From NCBI GenBank assembly GCA_963695175.1, contig CAVOGG010000002.1, positions 62,001 to 126,000 of the forward strand: DNA of 64,000 bases, read 5' to 3'. Below, piece after piece: positions 35,863 to 44,246 of this stretch. How positions within the stretch are numbered: the stretch's first letter is position 1; each line of letters starts with the position of its first letter. The notes beneath the pieces were generated by a model. That model saw nothing but the letters and a program-made list of their open reading frames with translations. It was not told the DNA's origin and did no database searches. Position numbers and translations under genes: made by a program. The stretch is from Fodinibacter sp963695175 (GTDB lineage Bacteria; Actinomycetota; Actinomycetes; Actinomycetales; Dermatophilaceae).

Positions 35863-37859
35863 GTGGTGGAGCTCGAGACGACGCCGACGCAGACTCGGTC
35901 CGGGGCGCCCGGCGAGCTGCTCGAGGTCCTTGCGGCCGCCGAGGCCTGCCTGGTCTCGATGCCGTCGGCGTCTCGGACCCGTGGCTCTCGGGCGCAGTGG
36001 GCGGCGGTCGTCGCCGCGTCGCAGCGGGTGGTCAACGCCGCCTGCGCGGTGCAGAACGACGCAATCGCGTCGCTGGCCGCGATCGAGCCGGCAGAGCTCG
36101 AGGACGGCAGCGAGGTCGAGACTCACCGAGCGGCCGGGCACGTCGCGTTGGATGCACCGGCGATCGTGTCCGGGGCCCTGGCGGTCTCGGCGGTGCACGC
36201 CGAGCATCGGGTTCGGGCCGCGGTCAGGGTGGCCGCCGACGGTCCGACCGGAACGGAGGCCGAGACCGGGCTCGGGGGTCTTCATGACGCGATGCGCCGC
36301 GGTGACCTCGACTCCTACCGGGCTGGTGTCGTGGCCGAGGAGCTCGAGGAGGCGCCTGCGCAGGTCGCCGCCGCGGTGGTCGCCACCCTCGGCGAGCACC
36401 TCGTCACCGACGCCGCGCCGCAGCTGCGCCGGCGGTGCCGCACCGTGCTGTCCCGGATCAGTCCCGACCTGGTCCGTCGGCGCGCGAAGCGGGCGCGCGA
36501 GCGCTGCGCCCTGCGGCGGTGGGCGGAAGAACCGGGCGTCGACAAGTGGGAAGGCACCTTTCCGTCCGAGGATGCCGCCCGCGCGTGGGCCGCGATCGAT
36601 GCCCGCGCCCACCAGCTGGTCGCCGATGGCACCTGCGAGCGGATCGAGCGCGCCCGCTCCCAGGCCCTGATCGACCTGGTCACCGGCTCGGCGACGATCG
36701 AGACCATCGTCACGCTCACGGTTCCTGCACCCACCACGGACCCGGTCGACCACGCCCGGATCGACTACGCCCCGGACGCGTGCGCCTCGCCGGGTCGGTA
36801 CCCCGGCGATTCGACCCCGGTCGTCGCCGCCGATGGGGCGGAGGGTGCCTGCGACCTGCGCGCAGCGGCACACCCGACGGGTTCGACCCCCAGCGTGTCG
36901 GCGCCCAGCGCGCCGACGCCCAGCGTGCCGAAGCCCAGCGTGTCGGCGCCCGTCGCCCCTGGTTCGCCGGATGACCTGATCGAGGTTGCGATGGGAGTCG
37001 AGGGGTGAGCGGGTCCTGGTCACCCGGGCCTTCCTGGACGTGGTCACCATGGGCGTGAACGCCACGATCACCCACCGCACCTGCCACCGCGATCACCGGC
37101 GCCCTGCTCGACCACACCACCAGCACCAGCTATCGGCCGAGCGAACGCATCGCCGCGCTGGTCAGGCAACGCGACGGGCACTGCCGCTTCCCCGGTTGCC
37201 ACGTCAACGCCCGCTTCTGCGACCTCGACCACGTCAGACCTTGGCCGGCCGGCGCCACCACGGCCACCAACCTCATCTGCCTGTGCCGCCGGCACCACCG
37301 CGTCAAGCAACGCCTCGGCTGGCGCGTCCGGCTGCACCCCGACGCCACCCTCGTCTGGACTGATCCCACCGGCCGAGCTCGAACCACCCACCCCGTCAAT
37401 GCCCTGGCTTCCCTCGTCCTCCCCGCCGCGGGCCCGGACCTGGCGAAGGACCCGGCGACGCGAGCACCACGGACGGCCCCCATCGACTCGGTCACCACGG
37501 CCATCCCGCCCATCCCGACCGGCCCGACCGGCCCGACCATCCCGACCGGCCCGACCGGCCCGACGATCTGGCGCACCACCGACCGGTTCAGCGCGCTCGA
37601 GTTCACCCTCGAACACACCCTCGCCGGCCTGACCCTGGCAGACCACGTACGCCGGGCAGAACTGCGGCACATCCCGCGGGCCTACACCACCGGCCAACAC
37701 GGCCGGCTGCGGATCGACCTCCACCACCCACGCGACCCGGACTCCTCCACGACGCCCTTCGTGCTGGCCGAGGTCTGGGAGGGCCATCCGCGCCGCCGCA
37801 CCGGCCCCCAGCGACGACGGCACGACCACGGCCGCGAGGGCGACGACCCACCGTTCTGA
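35863..37859 (+). pseudogene. DUF222/HNH endonuclease-family gene, frameshifted
   Basis: Residues from the GTG at 35863 form a DUF222 domain (AAAEACLVSMPSASRTRG; RTVLSRISPDLVRRRAKRAR). This frame stops at 37008 after a Pro/Ser/Val repeat linker. A second frame continues sensibly for about 70 bases (ERVLVTRAFLDVV). The third, from about 37080, carries a good HNH nuclease motif: RQRDGHCRFPGC, DLDHVRPWPAG, NLICLCRRHHRVK, then a Pro/Thr-rich tail to 37859. At least two frame changes are needed, and the segment before the HNH looks shortened. This family is multicopy in actinobacteria and its role is unclear; here it is probably decayed. Confidence 0.75.
37507..37566 (+). repeat. Gly-Pro-Thr coding microrepeat in the HNH remnant
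   Basis: CCCGACCGG-type units recur about six times in 60 bases, encoding IPTGPTGPT-type sequence C-terminal to the HNH motif. Low-complexity linker DNA. Confidence 0.6.
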
Positions 37860-37920
37860 CCCAGGACATGCCGATGCTGGGACGAGAGCCGGCAAGAAAC
37901 CGAACCCGGAAACCGCGGCC

Positions 37921-37939
37921 CGGGCTCTCCCGGAGCCCG
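37921..37939 (+). terminator. Candidate terminator hairpin after the HNH remnant
   Basis: CGGGCTC-TCCCG-GAGCCCG forms a 7-base-pair stem with a 5-base loop, 61 bases after the HNH-frame stop. No T-run follows. The rest of the 278-base region up to korA holds a possible promoter (TACGAT at 38058-38063) and nothing else I could recognise. Confidence 0.4.
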
Positions 37940-38057
37940 TCGTACGACCCACCCTCGCCCCTCCACATGGCGCGGGCCATGGCAAGCCCTCCCCCGTGGA
38001 GCCTCGACAACCGATGGGCACCTCGTGGACAGCCGTGATCTCACCCCTTGCGAGACG

Positions 38058-38063
38058 TACGAT
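38058..38063 (+). promoter_or_regulatory. Candidate -10 element of korAB
   Basis: TACGAT matches the TANNNT pattern and lies 75 bases before the korA start. The upstream -35 region (around TGATCT) is weak. It would give a 5' leader of roughly 70 bases. Confidence 0.3.
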
Positions 38064-38137
38064 GGATGACGCTGCGCCCGCGGCACACACCCAGGCACAG
38101 CACCCATAGACCTTTCGCCGACAAACCAGGGTGAACA

Positions 38138-40003
38138 GTGAGCAGCAAGACCGTCCACACGCTCGACCGCGTGGTGATCCGTTTCGCCGGTGACTCGGGC
38201 GACGGGATGCAGCTCACCGGGGACCGCTTCACGAGCGAGACCGCCGCGATGGGCAACGACCTGTCGACCTTGCCCAACTTCCCGGCCGAGATCCGGGCCC
38301 CGCAGGGCACCCTCCCGGGCGTCTCCAGCTTCCAGCTGCACTTCGCCGACCACGACGTGCTGACCCCCGGCGACGCCCCGGACGTGCTGGTCGCGATGAA
38401 CCCGGCGGCGCTCAAGGCCAACCTCGGCGACGTCCCCCGGGGCGCCACGATCATCGTCAACACCGACGAGTTCACCAGCCGCAACCTGGCCAAGGTCGGC
38501 TACACCGCGAGCCCGGTCGACGACGGCAGCCTCGACTCCTTCCACGTGCACCCGGTGGCCCTGACGAGCATCACCGTCGAGGCCCTCGCCGACTTCCCCG
38601 GCCTGACCCGCAAGGAGAAGGAGCGGGCGAAGAACATGTTCGCCCTCGGCCTGCTGTCGTGGATGTACACCCGCCCGACGACCGGCACCGAGAACTTCCT
38701 CACCAGGAAGTTCGGCGCCCGCCCCGACATCCTCGCGGCCAACCTGGCGGCCCTTCGCGCCGGCTGGAACTACGGCGAGACCACCGAGGACTTCGCGTCG
38801 TCCTACGTCGTCGCCCCCGCGAAGATGCCGCCCGGCACCTACCGCAACATCACCGGCAACACCGCGCTCGCCCTGGGCCTGGTCGCCGCCGCGCACCGCG
38901 CCGGCCTCCCCCTGGTCCTCGGCAGCTACCCGATCACCCCGGCCTCCGACATCCTCCACGCGCTGGCCGCCCTCAAGCGCCACGGCGTCACGACGATGCA
39001 GGCCGAGGACGAGATCGCGGGCATCGGCATCGCCCTGGGCGCCAGCTTCGGCGGGGCCATCGGCGTCACCACCACCTCCGGCCCCGGCGTCGCCCTGAAG
39101 TCCGAGTCGATCGGCCTGGCCGTCTCCCTCGAGCTGCCCCTGGTCATCGTCGACGTGCAGCGCGGCGGGCCCTCCACCGGCCTGCCCACCAAGACCGAGC
39201 AGGCCGACCTGCTCCAGGCGATGTTCGGCCGCAACGGCGAGTCCCCGGTGCCGATCGTGGCCCCCCAGACGCCCGCCGACTGCTTCCGGGCCGCGATGGA
39301 TGCCGTGCGCATCGCCACGACGTACCGCACCCCCGTCTTCCTCCTGTCCGACGGCTACCTCGCCAACGGCTCCGAGCCGTGGACCGTCCCGTCCGTCGAC
39401 GAGCTCCCCGACCTGCACGTCGAGTTCGCCAGCGCGCCCAACGGCACCGACCCCAAGGGCGAGCCGACCTTCCACCCGTTCCTGCGTGACGAGGAGACCC
39501 TGGCCCGGCCCTGGGCCGTCCCCGGCACCCCCGGGCTCGAGCACCGCATCGGCGGCATCGAGAAGGCCGACGTCACCGGCAACATCAGCTACGACCCCGA
39601 CAACCACGACAAGATGACCCGGCTGCGCCAGGCCAAGGTCGACGGCATCGTCGTGCCCGACCTCGAGATCGACGACCCGAGCGGCGAGGCCCGCATCCTC
39701 GTGCTCGGCTGGGGCTCCACCTACGGCCCGATCGCGGCCGCCACCCGGGTGGTGCGCAACGCCGGGCACGCCGTCGCCCGCGCCCACCTCACCAACCTCA
39801 ACCCGCTACCGAACAACCTCGGCAAGCTGCTGCGCGACTACGACCGCGTCGTCCTGCCCGAGATGAACCTCGGCCAGCTCGCGATGCTGCTGCGCGCCGA
39901 GTTCCTCGTCGACGTCCGCTCGCACACGTCGGTGCGCGGCCTGCCGTTCTCCACGGTCGAGCTCGCCGACGTCATCTCCACGACCCTCGAGGAGCTCTCG
40001 TGA
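38138..40003 (+). CDS. korA: 2-oxoacid:ferredoxin oxidoreductase, fused gamma/alpha subunit
   Basis: A 621-residue protein. Residues about 1-190 are the gamma domain (VIRFAGDSGDGMQLTG), then the alpha pyrimidine-binding part (GSYPITPASDILHALA; QAEDEIAGIGIALGASFGG; GPSTGLPTKTEQADL). With KorB it decarboxylates a 2-oxoacid, probably 2-oxoglutarate, to acyl-CoA and reduces ferredoxin. GTG at 38138 follows AGGGTG. Its last codons overlap the korB start. No ferredoxin gene is adjacent. Confidence 0.92.
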   Translation: MSSKTVHTLDRVVIRFAGDSGDGMQLTGDRFTSETAAMGNDLSTLPNFPAEIRAPQGTLPGVSSFQLHFADHDVLTPGDAPDVLVAMNPAALKANLGDVPRGATIIVNTDEFTSRNLAKVGYTASPVDDGSLDSFHVHPVALTSITVEALADFPGLTRKEKERAKNMFALGLLSWMYTRPTTGTENFLTRKFGARPDILAANLAALRAGWNYGETTEDFASSYVVAPAKMPPGTYRNITGNTALALGLVAAAHRAGLPLVLGSYPITPASDILHALAALKRHGVTTMQAEDEIAGIGIALGASFGGAIGVTTTSGPGVALKSESIGLAVSLELPLVIVDVQRGGPSTGLPTKTEQADLLQAMFGRNGESPVPIVAPQTPADCFRAAMDAVRIATTYRTPVFLLSDGYLANGSEPWTVPSVDELPDLHVEFASAPNGTDPKGEPTFHPFLRDEETLARPWAVPGTPGLEHRIGGIEKADVTGNISYDPDNHDKMTRLRQAKVDGIVVPDLEIDDPSGEARILVLGWGSTYGPIAAATRVVRNAGHAVARAHLTNLNPLPNNLGKLLRDYDRVVLPEMNLGQLAMLLRAEFLVDVRSHTSVRGLPFSTVELADVISTTLEELS

Positions 40004-41097
40004 CGACCACCGACATCGGGATGCCGGTCAGCGGCCTCCGCTCGATCCCCCACCTCCCCGACGACGCCGGGAAGCAGACCAAGCGCGACTTCACCTCCGA
40101 CCAGGAGGTGCGCTGGTGCCCCGGCTGCGGCGACTACGTCATCCTCGCCGCCGTGCAGTCCTTCCTGCCCGAGCTCGGCCTGAAGCGCGAGAACATCGTC
40201 TTCGTCTCCGGCATCGGCTGCTCGAGCCGCTTCCCGTACTACCTCGACACCTACGGCATGCACTCGATCCACGGCCGGGCGCCGGCGATCGCCACCGGGC
40301 TCGCGACCAGCCGCCGCGACCTGTCGGTCTGGGTGGTCACCGGTGACGGCGACGCCCTGTCGATCGGCGGCAACCACCTGATCCACGCGCTGCGCCGCAA
40401 CGTCAACATGACGATCCTGCTGTTCAACAACCAGATCTACGGCCTCACCAAGGGCCAGTACTCCCCCACCTCCAAGGTCGGGCAGGTCACCAAGTCGACC
40501 CCCGTCGGGTCCGTCGACAACCCGTTCAACCCGGTGTCCCTGGCGCTGGGCGCCGAGGCGACCTTCGTGGCGCGGGCGATGGAGTCCGACCGGGCCGAGC
40601 TCACCGGCATCCTCAAGGCGGCCGCCGAGCACCGTGGCACGGCGCTGGTCGAGATCTACCAGAACTGCCCGATCTTCAACGACGGCGCCTTCGAGGTGCT
40701 CAAGGACCGCAGCCAGCAGGAGGCCCGCATCGTGCGGCTGCGCTCCGGCGAGCCGGTCACCGTCGGGGCGGAGGACGAGCGCAAGGTCCTGGTGCGCAAG
40801 GGATCCGGCACCATGAAGTTCATCGCCGAGGCCGAGGCCGCCACGGGCGAGTCCGGTGCCGTCGTCGTGCACGACCCCGCGCTCGAGGACCCGTCGCAGG
40901 CCTTCCAGCTCTCGCGGCTGGACACCCCCGAGATGTCGCACGTGCCGATGGGCATCTTCCGCCAGGTCGCGCGCCCGACCTACGACGACCTGGTCCGCGA
41001 CCAGGTCGAGGCCGCCATCGACACGGCCGGTGGCCCGGCCACCGACGACGACCTCGCCGACCTGCTGCGCGGACGCGACACCTGGACCGTCGAGTGA
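40000..41097 (+). CDS. korB: 2-oxoacid:ferredoxin oxidoreductase, beta subunit
   Basis: A 365-residue thiamine-diphosphate subunit. Iron-sulphur ligands include C40, C43 (WCPGCGDY) and C74 (GIGCSS). The ThDP/Mg motif is GDGDAL at 115-120 continuing to NNQIYG at 143-148. GTG overlaps the korA stop. Actinobacterial KorAB can replace or supplement oxoglutarate dehydrogenase. The reduced ferredoxin it makes is a candidate electron source for the NADH-module-less complex I nearby. Confidence 0.93.
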   Translation: MTTTDIGMPVSGLRSIPHLPDDAGKQTKRDFTSDQEVRWCPGCGDYVILAAVQSFLPELGLKRENIVFVSGIGCSSRFPYYLDTYGMHSIHGRAPAIATGLATSRRDLSVWVVTGDGDALSIGGNHLIHALRRNVNMTILLFNNQIYGLTKGQYSPTSKVGQVTKSTPVGSVDNPFNPVSLALGAEATFVARAMESDRAELTGILKAAAEHRGTALVEIYQNCPIFNDGAFEVLKDRSQQEARIVRLRSGEPVTVGAEDERKVLVRKGSGTMKFIAEAEAATGESGAVVVHDPALEDPSQAFQLSRLDTPEMSHVPMGIFRQVARPTYDDLVRDQVEAAIDTAGGPATDDDLADLLRGRDTWTVE

Positions 41098-42104
41098 CCT
41101 CAGCGCCCCCACCGGTGACGGAGGGGGACGACGTTCCCGACCCGAGCGCCGACGGCGAGCTGCGCAAGGGCACGATCTACGGCTTCCTCGCCTACGGCAT
41201 CTGGGGGCTCTTCCCGCTCTACTTCGCCGCCCTGAAGCCGGCCGGCGCGTGGGAGATCCTCGGCCACCGCATCCTGTGGACGCTGGCCGTCTGCGCGCTC
41301 GTGCTGCTCGTGCGGCGCGACCTCGGCTGGATCCGGCCGTTCGTCGCCCGCCCGCGGCTCGTCGGCGGCATCACGATCGCCGCCCTGCTCATCGCGACCA
41401 ACTGGACGATCTACGTGCTGGCCGTGCTCACCGGGCGCACCTACGAGGCGGCCCTGGGCTACTTCCTCAACCCGATCGTCACCGTCGCGCTCGGGGTGGT
41501 CGTGCTCAGCGAGCGGCTGCGGCCGCTGCAGTGGGCCGCGGTCGCCATCGGCGCGCTGGCCTCGGTCTACCTCGCGATCGCCGGCGGGGTGCTGCCGTGG
41601 ATCTCGCTCAGCCTGGCGTTCTCGTTCGGGCTCTACGGGCTGACCAAGAAGAAGGTCGGCGCGAGCCTGGAGGCGATGCACTCGCTGGCGGCCGAGACCA
41701 CGGTGCTGGCGCCGATCGCGGTCGTCGTGCTCGGCATCCTCATCGCGCGCGGCGAGACGACCTTCCTCGACCACGGCACCGGGCACACCTCGCTGCTCGT
41801 GCTGGCCGGAGTGGTCACCGCGGTGCCGCTGCTCCTCTTCGCCGCCGCCGCCCGGCGCCTGCCGCTCGTGACGGTCGGCCTCATCCAGTTCGTCACTCCG
41901 GTGCTGCAGCTGCTCGTCGGGGTGCTCGTGCTCGGCGAGCACGTCAGTGCCCGCCTCTGGGTCGGCTTCGGCATCGTCTGGGTGGCGCTGGTGCTGCTCA
42001 GCATCGACTCGCTGCGCACCGCGAACGCCGCGCGCAGCGAGCGGCGGCGGGTCGCGGTCACCAGCGGGATGGCCGGCACCGACGCGCCGGAACCCTGCCC
42101 CTGA
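41094..42104 (+). CDS. rarD: RarD-type EamA family permease
   Basis: A 336-residue transporter with ten predicted helices. GTIYGFLAYGIWGLFPLYFAALKPAGAWEILGHRILWT is the RarD opening signature. The first 20 residues are an acidic cytoplasmic tail. GTG overlaps the korB stop by 4 bases, so it is in the kor operon. RarD proteins are drug/metabolite-superfamily permeases of uncertain substrate. The last codons and stop lie in a short direct repeat (42085-42120). Confidence 0.85.
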   Translation: MTSAPPPVTEGDDVPDPSADGELRKGTIYGFLAYGIWGLFPLYFAALKPAGAWEILGHRILWTLAVCALVLLVRRDLGWIRPFVARPRLVGGITIAALLIATNWTIYVLAVLTGRTYEAALGYFLNPIVTVALGVVVLSERLRPLQWAAVAIGALASVYLAIAGGVLPWISLSLAFSFGLYGLTKKKVGASLEAMHSLAAETTVLAPIAVVVLGILIARGETTFLDHGTGHTSLLVLAGVVTAVPLLLFAAAARRLPLVTVGLIQFVTPVLQLLVGVLVLGEHVSARLWVGFGIVWVALVLLSIDSLRTANAARSERRRVAVTSGMAGTDAPEPCP

Positions 42105-42120
42105 CGCCGGAACCCTGCCC
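42085..42120 (+). repeat. Direct repeat across the rarD stop codon
   Basis: CGCCGGAACCCTGCCC occurs at 42085-42100 and again at 42105-42120, a 20-base period. The first copy encodes the C-terminal Pro-Glu-Pro-Cys-Pro. It looks like a small recent tandem duplication. Confidence 0.85.
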
Positions 42121-42132
42121 TGTCCCGGCCGG

Positions 42133-42954
42133 TCAGCCTCCTGGCCCGGGAGCATCCCGGCCGAGGAGACCGTCGAGCTCGTCGACGGCTGCCTGCTGCT
42201 CGGCCAGGAGCACTCGTAGCCGGGCGACCCGCTCTCGCGTGTCGTCCGCCGGTTCGGGCTGCTGCGCGTCCCCCGGCTTCGGCGCGAGGAAGAGGTTGGC
42301 CAGGTACCCGGTGAACGTCCCGAAGATGCCGACGCCGACGACGATGATCCCGGAGCCCAGGATGCGGCCCTCGTTCGTCACCGGGTACTGGTCGCCGTAG
42401 CCGACGGTCGAGATCGTCACCACGACGTACCAGAGGGCGTCCGAGGCGGTGGTGATGTTGGCGTCCGGAGCGTTCTGCTCGAGCGCGAGCATCCACAGGC
42501 TCCCGAACTCGAGGACGAGGATGCCCATCAGCAGCAGGCTGAGCAGCGCGCTGCCGGCACGGTTGCGCAGGAGGCGGTGACCGATCAGCCGGCCTCCACG
42601 GGCCCGCATCAGCCGGGAGACCCGCACCAACCGGAACAGGCGCAGGATCTTCAGCTGGGGGAACGGCAGGCTCGACAAGAGGTCGGCCCAGCCGAACAGC
42701 CGGAAGAAGTAGCCGGACCTCGATGGCGCGGTGAGCAGCCGGTAGACGAAGTCGATGAAGAAGATGATGCTCAGCACGACGTTCATGACGAGCAGCACCG
42801 TGTAGAGGCTCTCGGCATCCACGACGTACATCAGCAACAGGTTGACGATCGAGAGCACCGAGACCGCGGCCACGAAGATCTCGTAGCCGACGTCCTTCAG
42901 CTCGTGCCGCACCGGTGGGGGTTTGCCAGCCCTCCTCGACGAGCGGCGGCTCAT
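42133..42954 (-). CDS. Voltage-gated-type potassium channel subunit
   Basis: A 273-residue six-helix channel. S4-like segment LKILRLFRLVRVSRLMRARGGR at 101-122 carries regularly spaced arginines. The pore ends in selectivity filter TVGYGD (183-188), followed by S6 and a C-terminal coiled coil (TRERVARLRVLLAEQQAAVDELDGLL). Predicted tetramer in the cytoplasmic membrane conducting potassium. ATG at 42954. Its stop lies 28 bases from the rarD stop (convergent). Confidence 0.9.
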   Translation of the reverse strand: MSRRSSRRAGKPPPVRHELKDVGYEIFVAAVSVLSIVNLLLMYVVDAESLYTVLLVMNVVLSIIFFIDFVYRLLTAPSRSGYFFRLFGWADLLSSLPFPQLKILRLFRLVRVSRLMRARGGRLIGHRLLRNRAGSALLSLLLMGILVLEFGSLWMLALEQNAPDANITTASDALWYVVVTISTVGYGDQYPVTNEGRILGSGIIVVGVGIFGTFTGYLANLFLAPKPGDAQQPEPADDTRERVARLRVLLAEQQAAVDELDGLLGRDAPGPGG

Positions 42955-43024
42955 GCCCCGGTCACCATGCCTCCACGGGTCACCATGGGCCACCATTGTG
43001 TCGCCGGGTGCCCCGCGTGACGCA

Positions 43025-43501
43025 TCACCCCGCACGGGTGGACGGCACCGGCTCCAGCACGACGACCGCGGTCTCGCTCGGCCGGCGGGTCGCGTAGGCA
43101 TCGAGGTTCGCGTCGACCTCGGCCCACTTGGCCCACAGCCGCGCCCGCTCCTCACCCTCGGCCGCTCGCCCCCTGACCAGGGTCTGCGACCCGGCGAGCT
43201 CGACACGCGCATGGGGCTCGGCCTGCAGGTTGAGCCACCACGCCGGCTCGGCCGGGTCCCACCCGTTCATCGCCAGGGTGAACAGGTTCGGGCCGTCCTC
43301 GAGGTAGCCGAGCACGACGTGGCGCTGCTGCCCGGTGCGCCGCCCCGTGGTCGTCAGCCGCAGGGTGCCCCAGCGCTTCGTCGGGTGCCACAGGCCGAGG
43401 CGACCACCCGTGCCGCGGATCACGGCCCGGTGCAGCTGCCAGAACAGCCGGATGAACCAGCGCGGCGGCAGGCGGGGCGGGCGCTGCAGGTCGGTGGTCA
43501 T
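43025..43501 (-). CDS. Deazaflavin (F420)-dependent nitroreductase family protein
   Basis: A 158-residue protein with a split-barrel fold like Mycobacterium Ddn: LWHPTKRWGTLRLTTTGRRTGQQRHVVLGYLEDG followed by WWLNLQAEPHARVEL. AAGGGAG ribosome site lies before the ATG at 43501. It probably uses coenzyme F420 or binds another flavin, menaquinone or fatty acid. The physiological substrate is unknown. It is divergent from the acyltransferase gene. Confidence 0.82.
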   Translation of the reverse strand: MTTDLQRPPRLPPRWFIRLFWQLHRAVIRGTGGRLGLWHPTKRWGTLRLTTTGRRTGQQRHVVLGYLEDGPNLFTLAMNGWDPAEPAWWLNLQAEPHARVELAGSQTLVRGRAAEGEERARLWAKWAEVDANLDAYATRRPSETAVVVLEPVPSTRAG

Positions 43502-43649
43502 GGCGCTCCCTTCACCGTCGGCGCCGCTCGACGCGGGGCGCGGGCGCGGGCCGGCCGCTCCATCCTCCTCCTGCCCCGCGCCTCACGGCCCTCCCGTACC
43601 GTGGTGGCGCAGGGTGCGGCCGCGCGGCGGCACCCGGGAGAGGGACGTG

Positions 43650-44231
43650 ATGCGCAGCCGGCTGGCCAGGTTCGTGCTCCGGGCCAGCCGATGGACCGCG
43701 GTCGGCGAGGTGCCCCGCACCGGGGTGCTCGTCGGGGCGCCGCACACGTCCAACTGGGACTTCGTGATGATGCTGCTCATCATGTGGCGCGGCGACGTCA
43801 CCCCACGGGTGCTCATCAAGAAGGAGCTGTTCCGTGGCCCGCTCGGCTGGCTGCTGCCGCGGCTCGGCGGCATCCCGCTCGACCGCGCCAACCCCGGCGC
43901 CGTCGTCCGCGACCTCGTGCGTGAGGCGAAGAGCGGCGAGCCGTTCCTCATCGTCCTCGCGGCCGAGGGCACCCGCACCAGGGGCGAGTACTGGAAGTCC
44001 GGCTTCTGGCGGCTCGCGCGTGCGGCGAAGCTGCCGATCGTCCTGGCGTTCATCGACGGACCCTCCCGCACCTCGGGCTTCGGACCGACCATCACGGCCA
44101 CGAGCGACGTCGTCGCGGACATGGACCAGGTCCGGGCCTTCTACGCCGACAAGCACGGCATCCACCCCGAGCGGCGCACCGAGCCCCGCCTGCGCGAGGA
44201 GCTCACCGCCGGTGGTGAGGGGCCGGCCTGA
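43650..44231 (+). CDS. 1-acylglycerol-3-phosphate acyltransferase-like protein
   Basis: A 193-residue PlsC-like protein. The catalytic HX4D box is PHTSNWDF, followed by KKELFRGPLGWLLPRLGGIPLDR and the glycerophosphate-binding region LAAEGTRTRG (usual form FPEGTR). Probably membrane-associated and acting in phospholipid or lipid-conjugate acylation. ATG at 43650 with GAGAGGGA upstream; a GTG immediately before is in frame. The 148-base gap to the divergent neighbour holds no clear element. Confidence 0.83.
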   Translation: MRSRLARFVLRASRWTAVGEVPRTGVLVGAPHTSNWDFVMMLLIMWRGDVTPRVLIKKELFRGPLGWLLPRLGGIPLDRANPGAVVRDLVREAKSGEPFLIVLAAEGTRTRGEYWKSGFWRLARAAKLPIVLAFIDGPSRTSGFGPTITATSDVVADMDQVRAFYADKHGIHPERRTEPRLREELTAGGEGPA

Positions 44232-44246
44232 CGCCGGTACTCCGGG

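Noticed and set aside
36890..37570. Pro/Gly/Thr repeats as a collagen-like surface protein
   Set aside because: The repeats are short, lie on both sides of a DUF222/HNH frame break and are linker-like; no signal peptide or anchor is present.
37682..39787. Open frame of about 700 codons antisense to korA
   Set aside because: It is the mirror of korA in a high-GC genome, lacks motifs, and runs into the HNH remnant without a plausible start.
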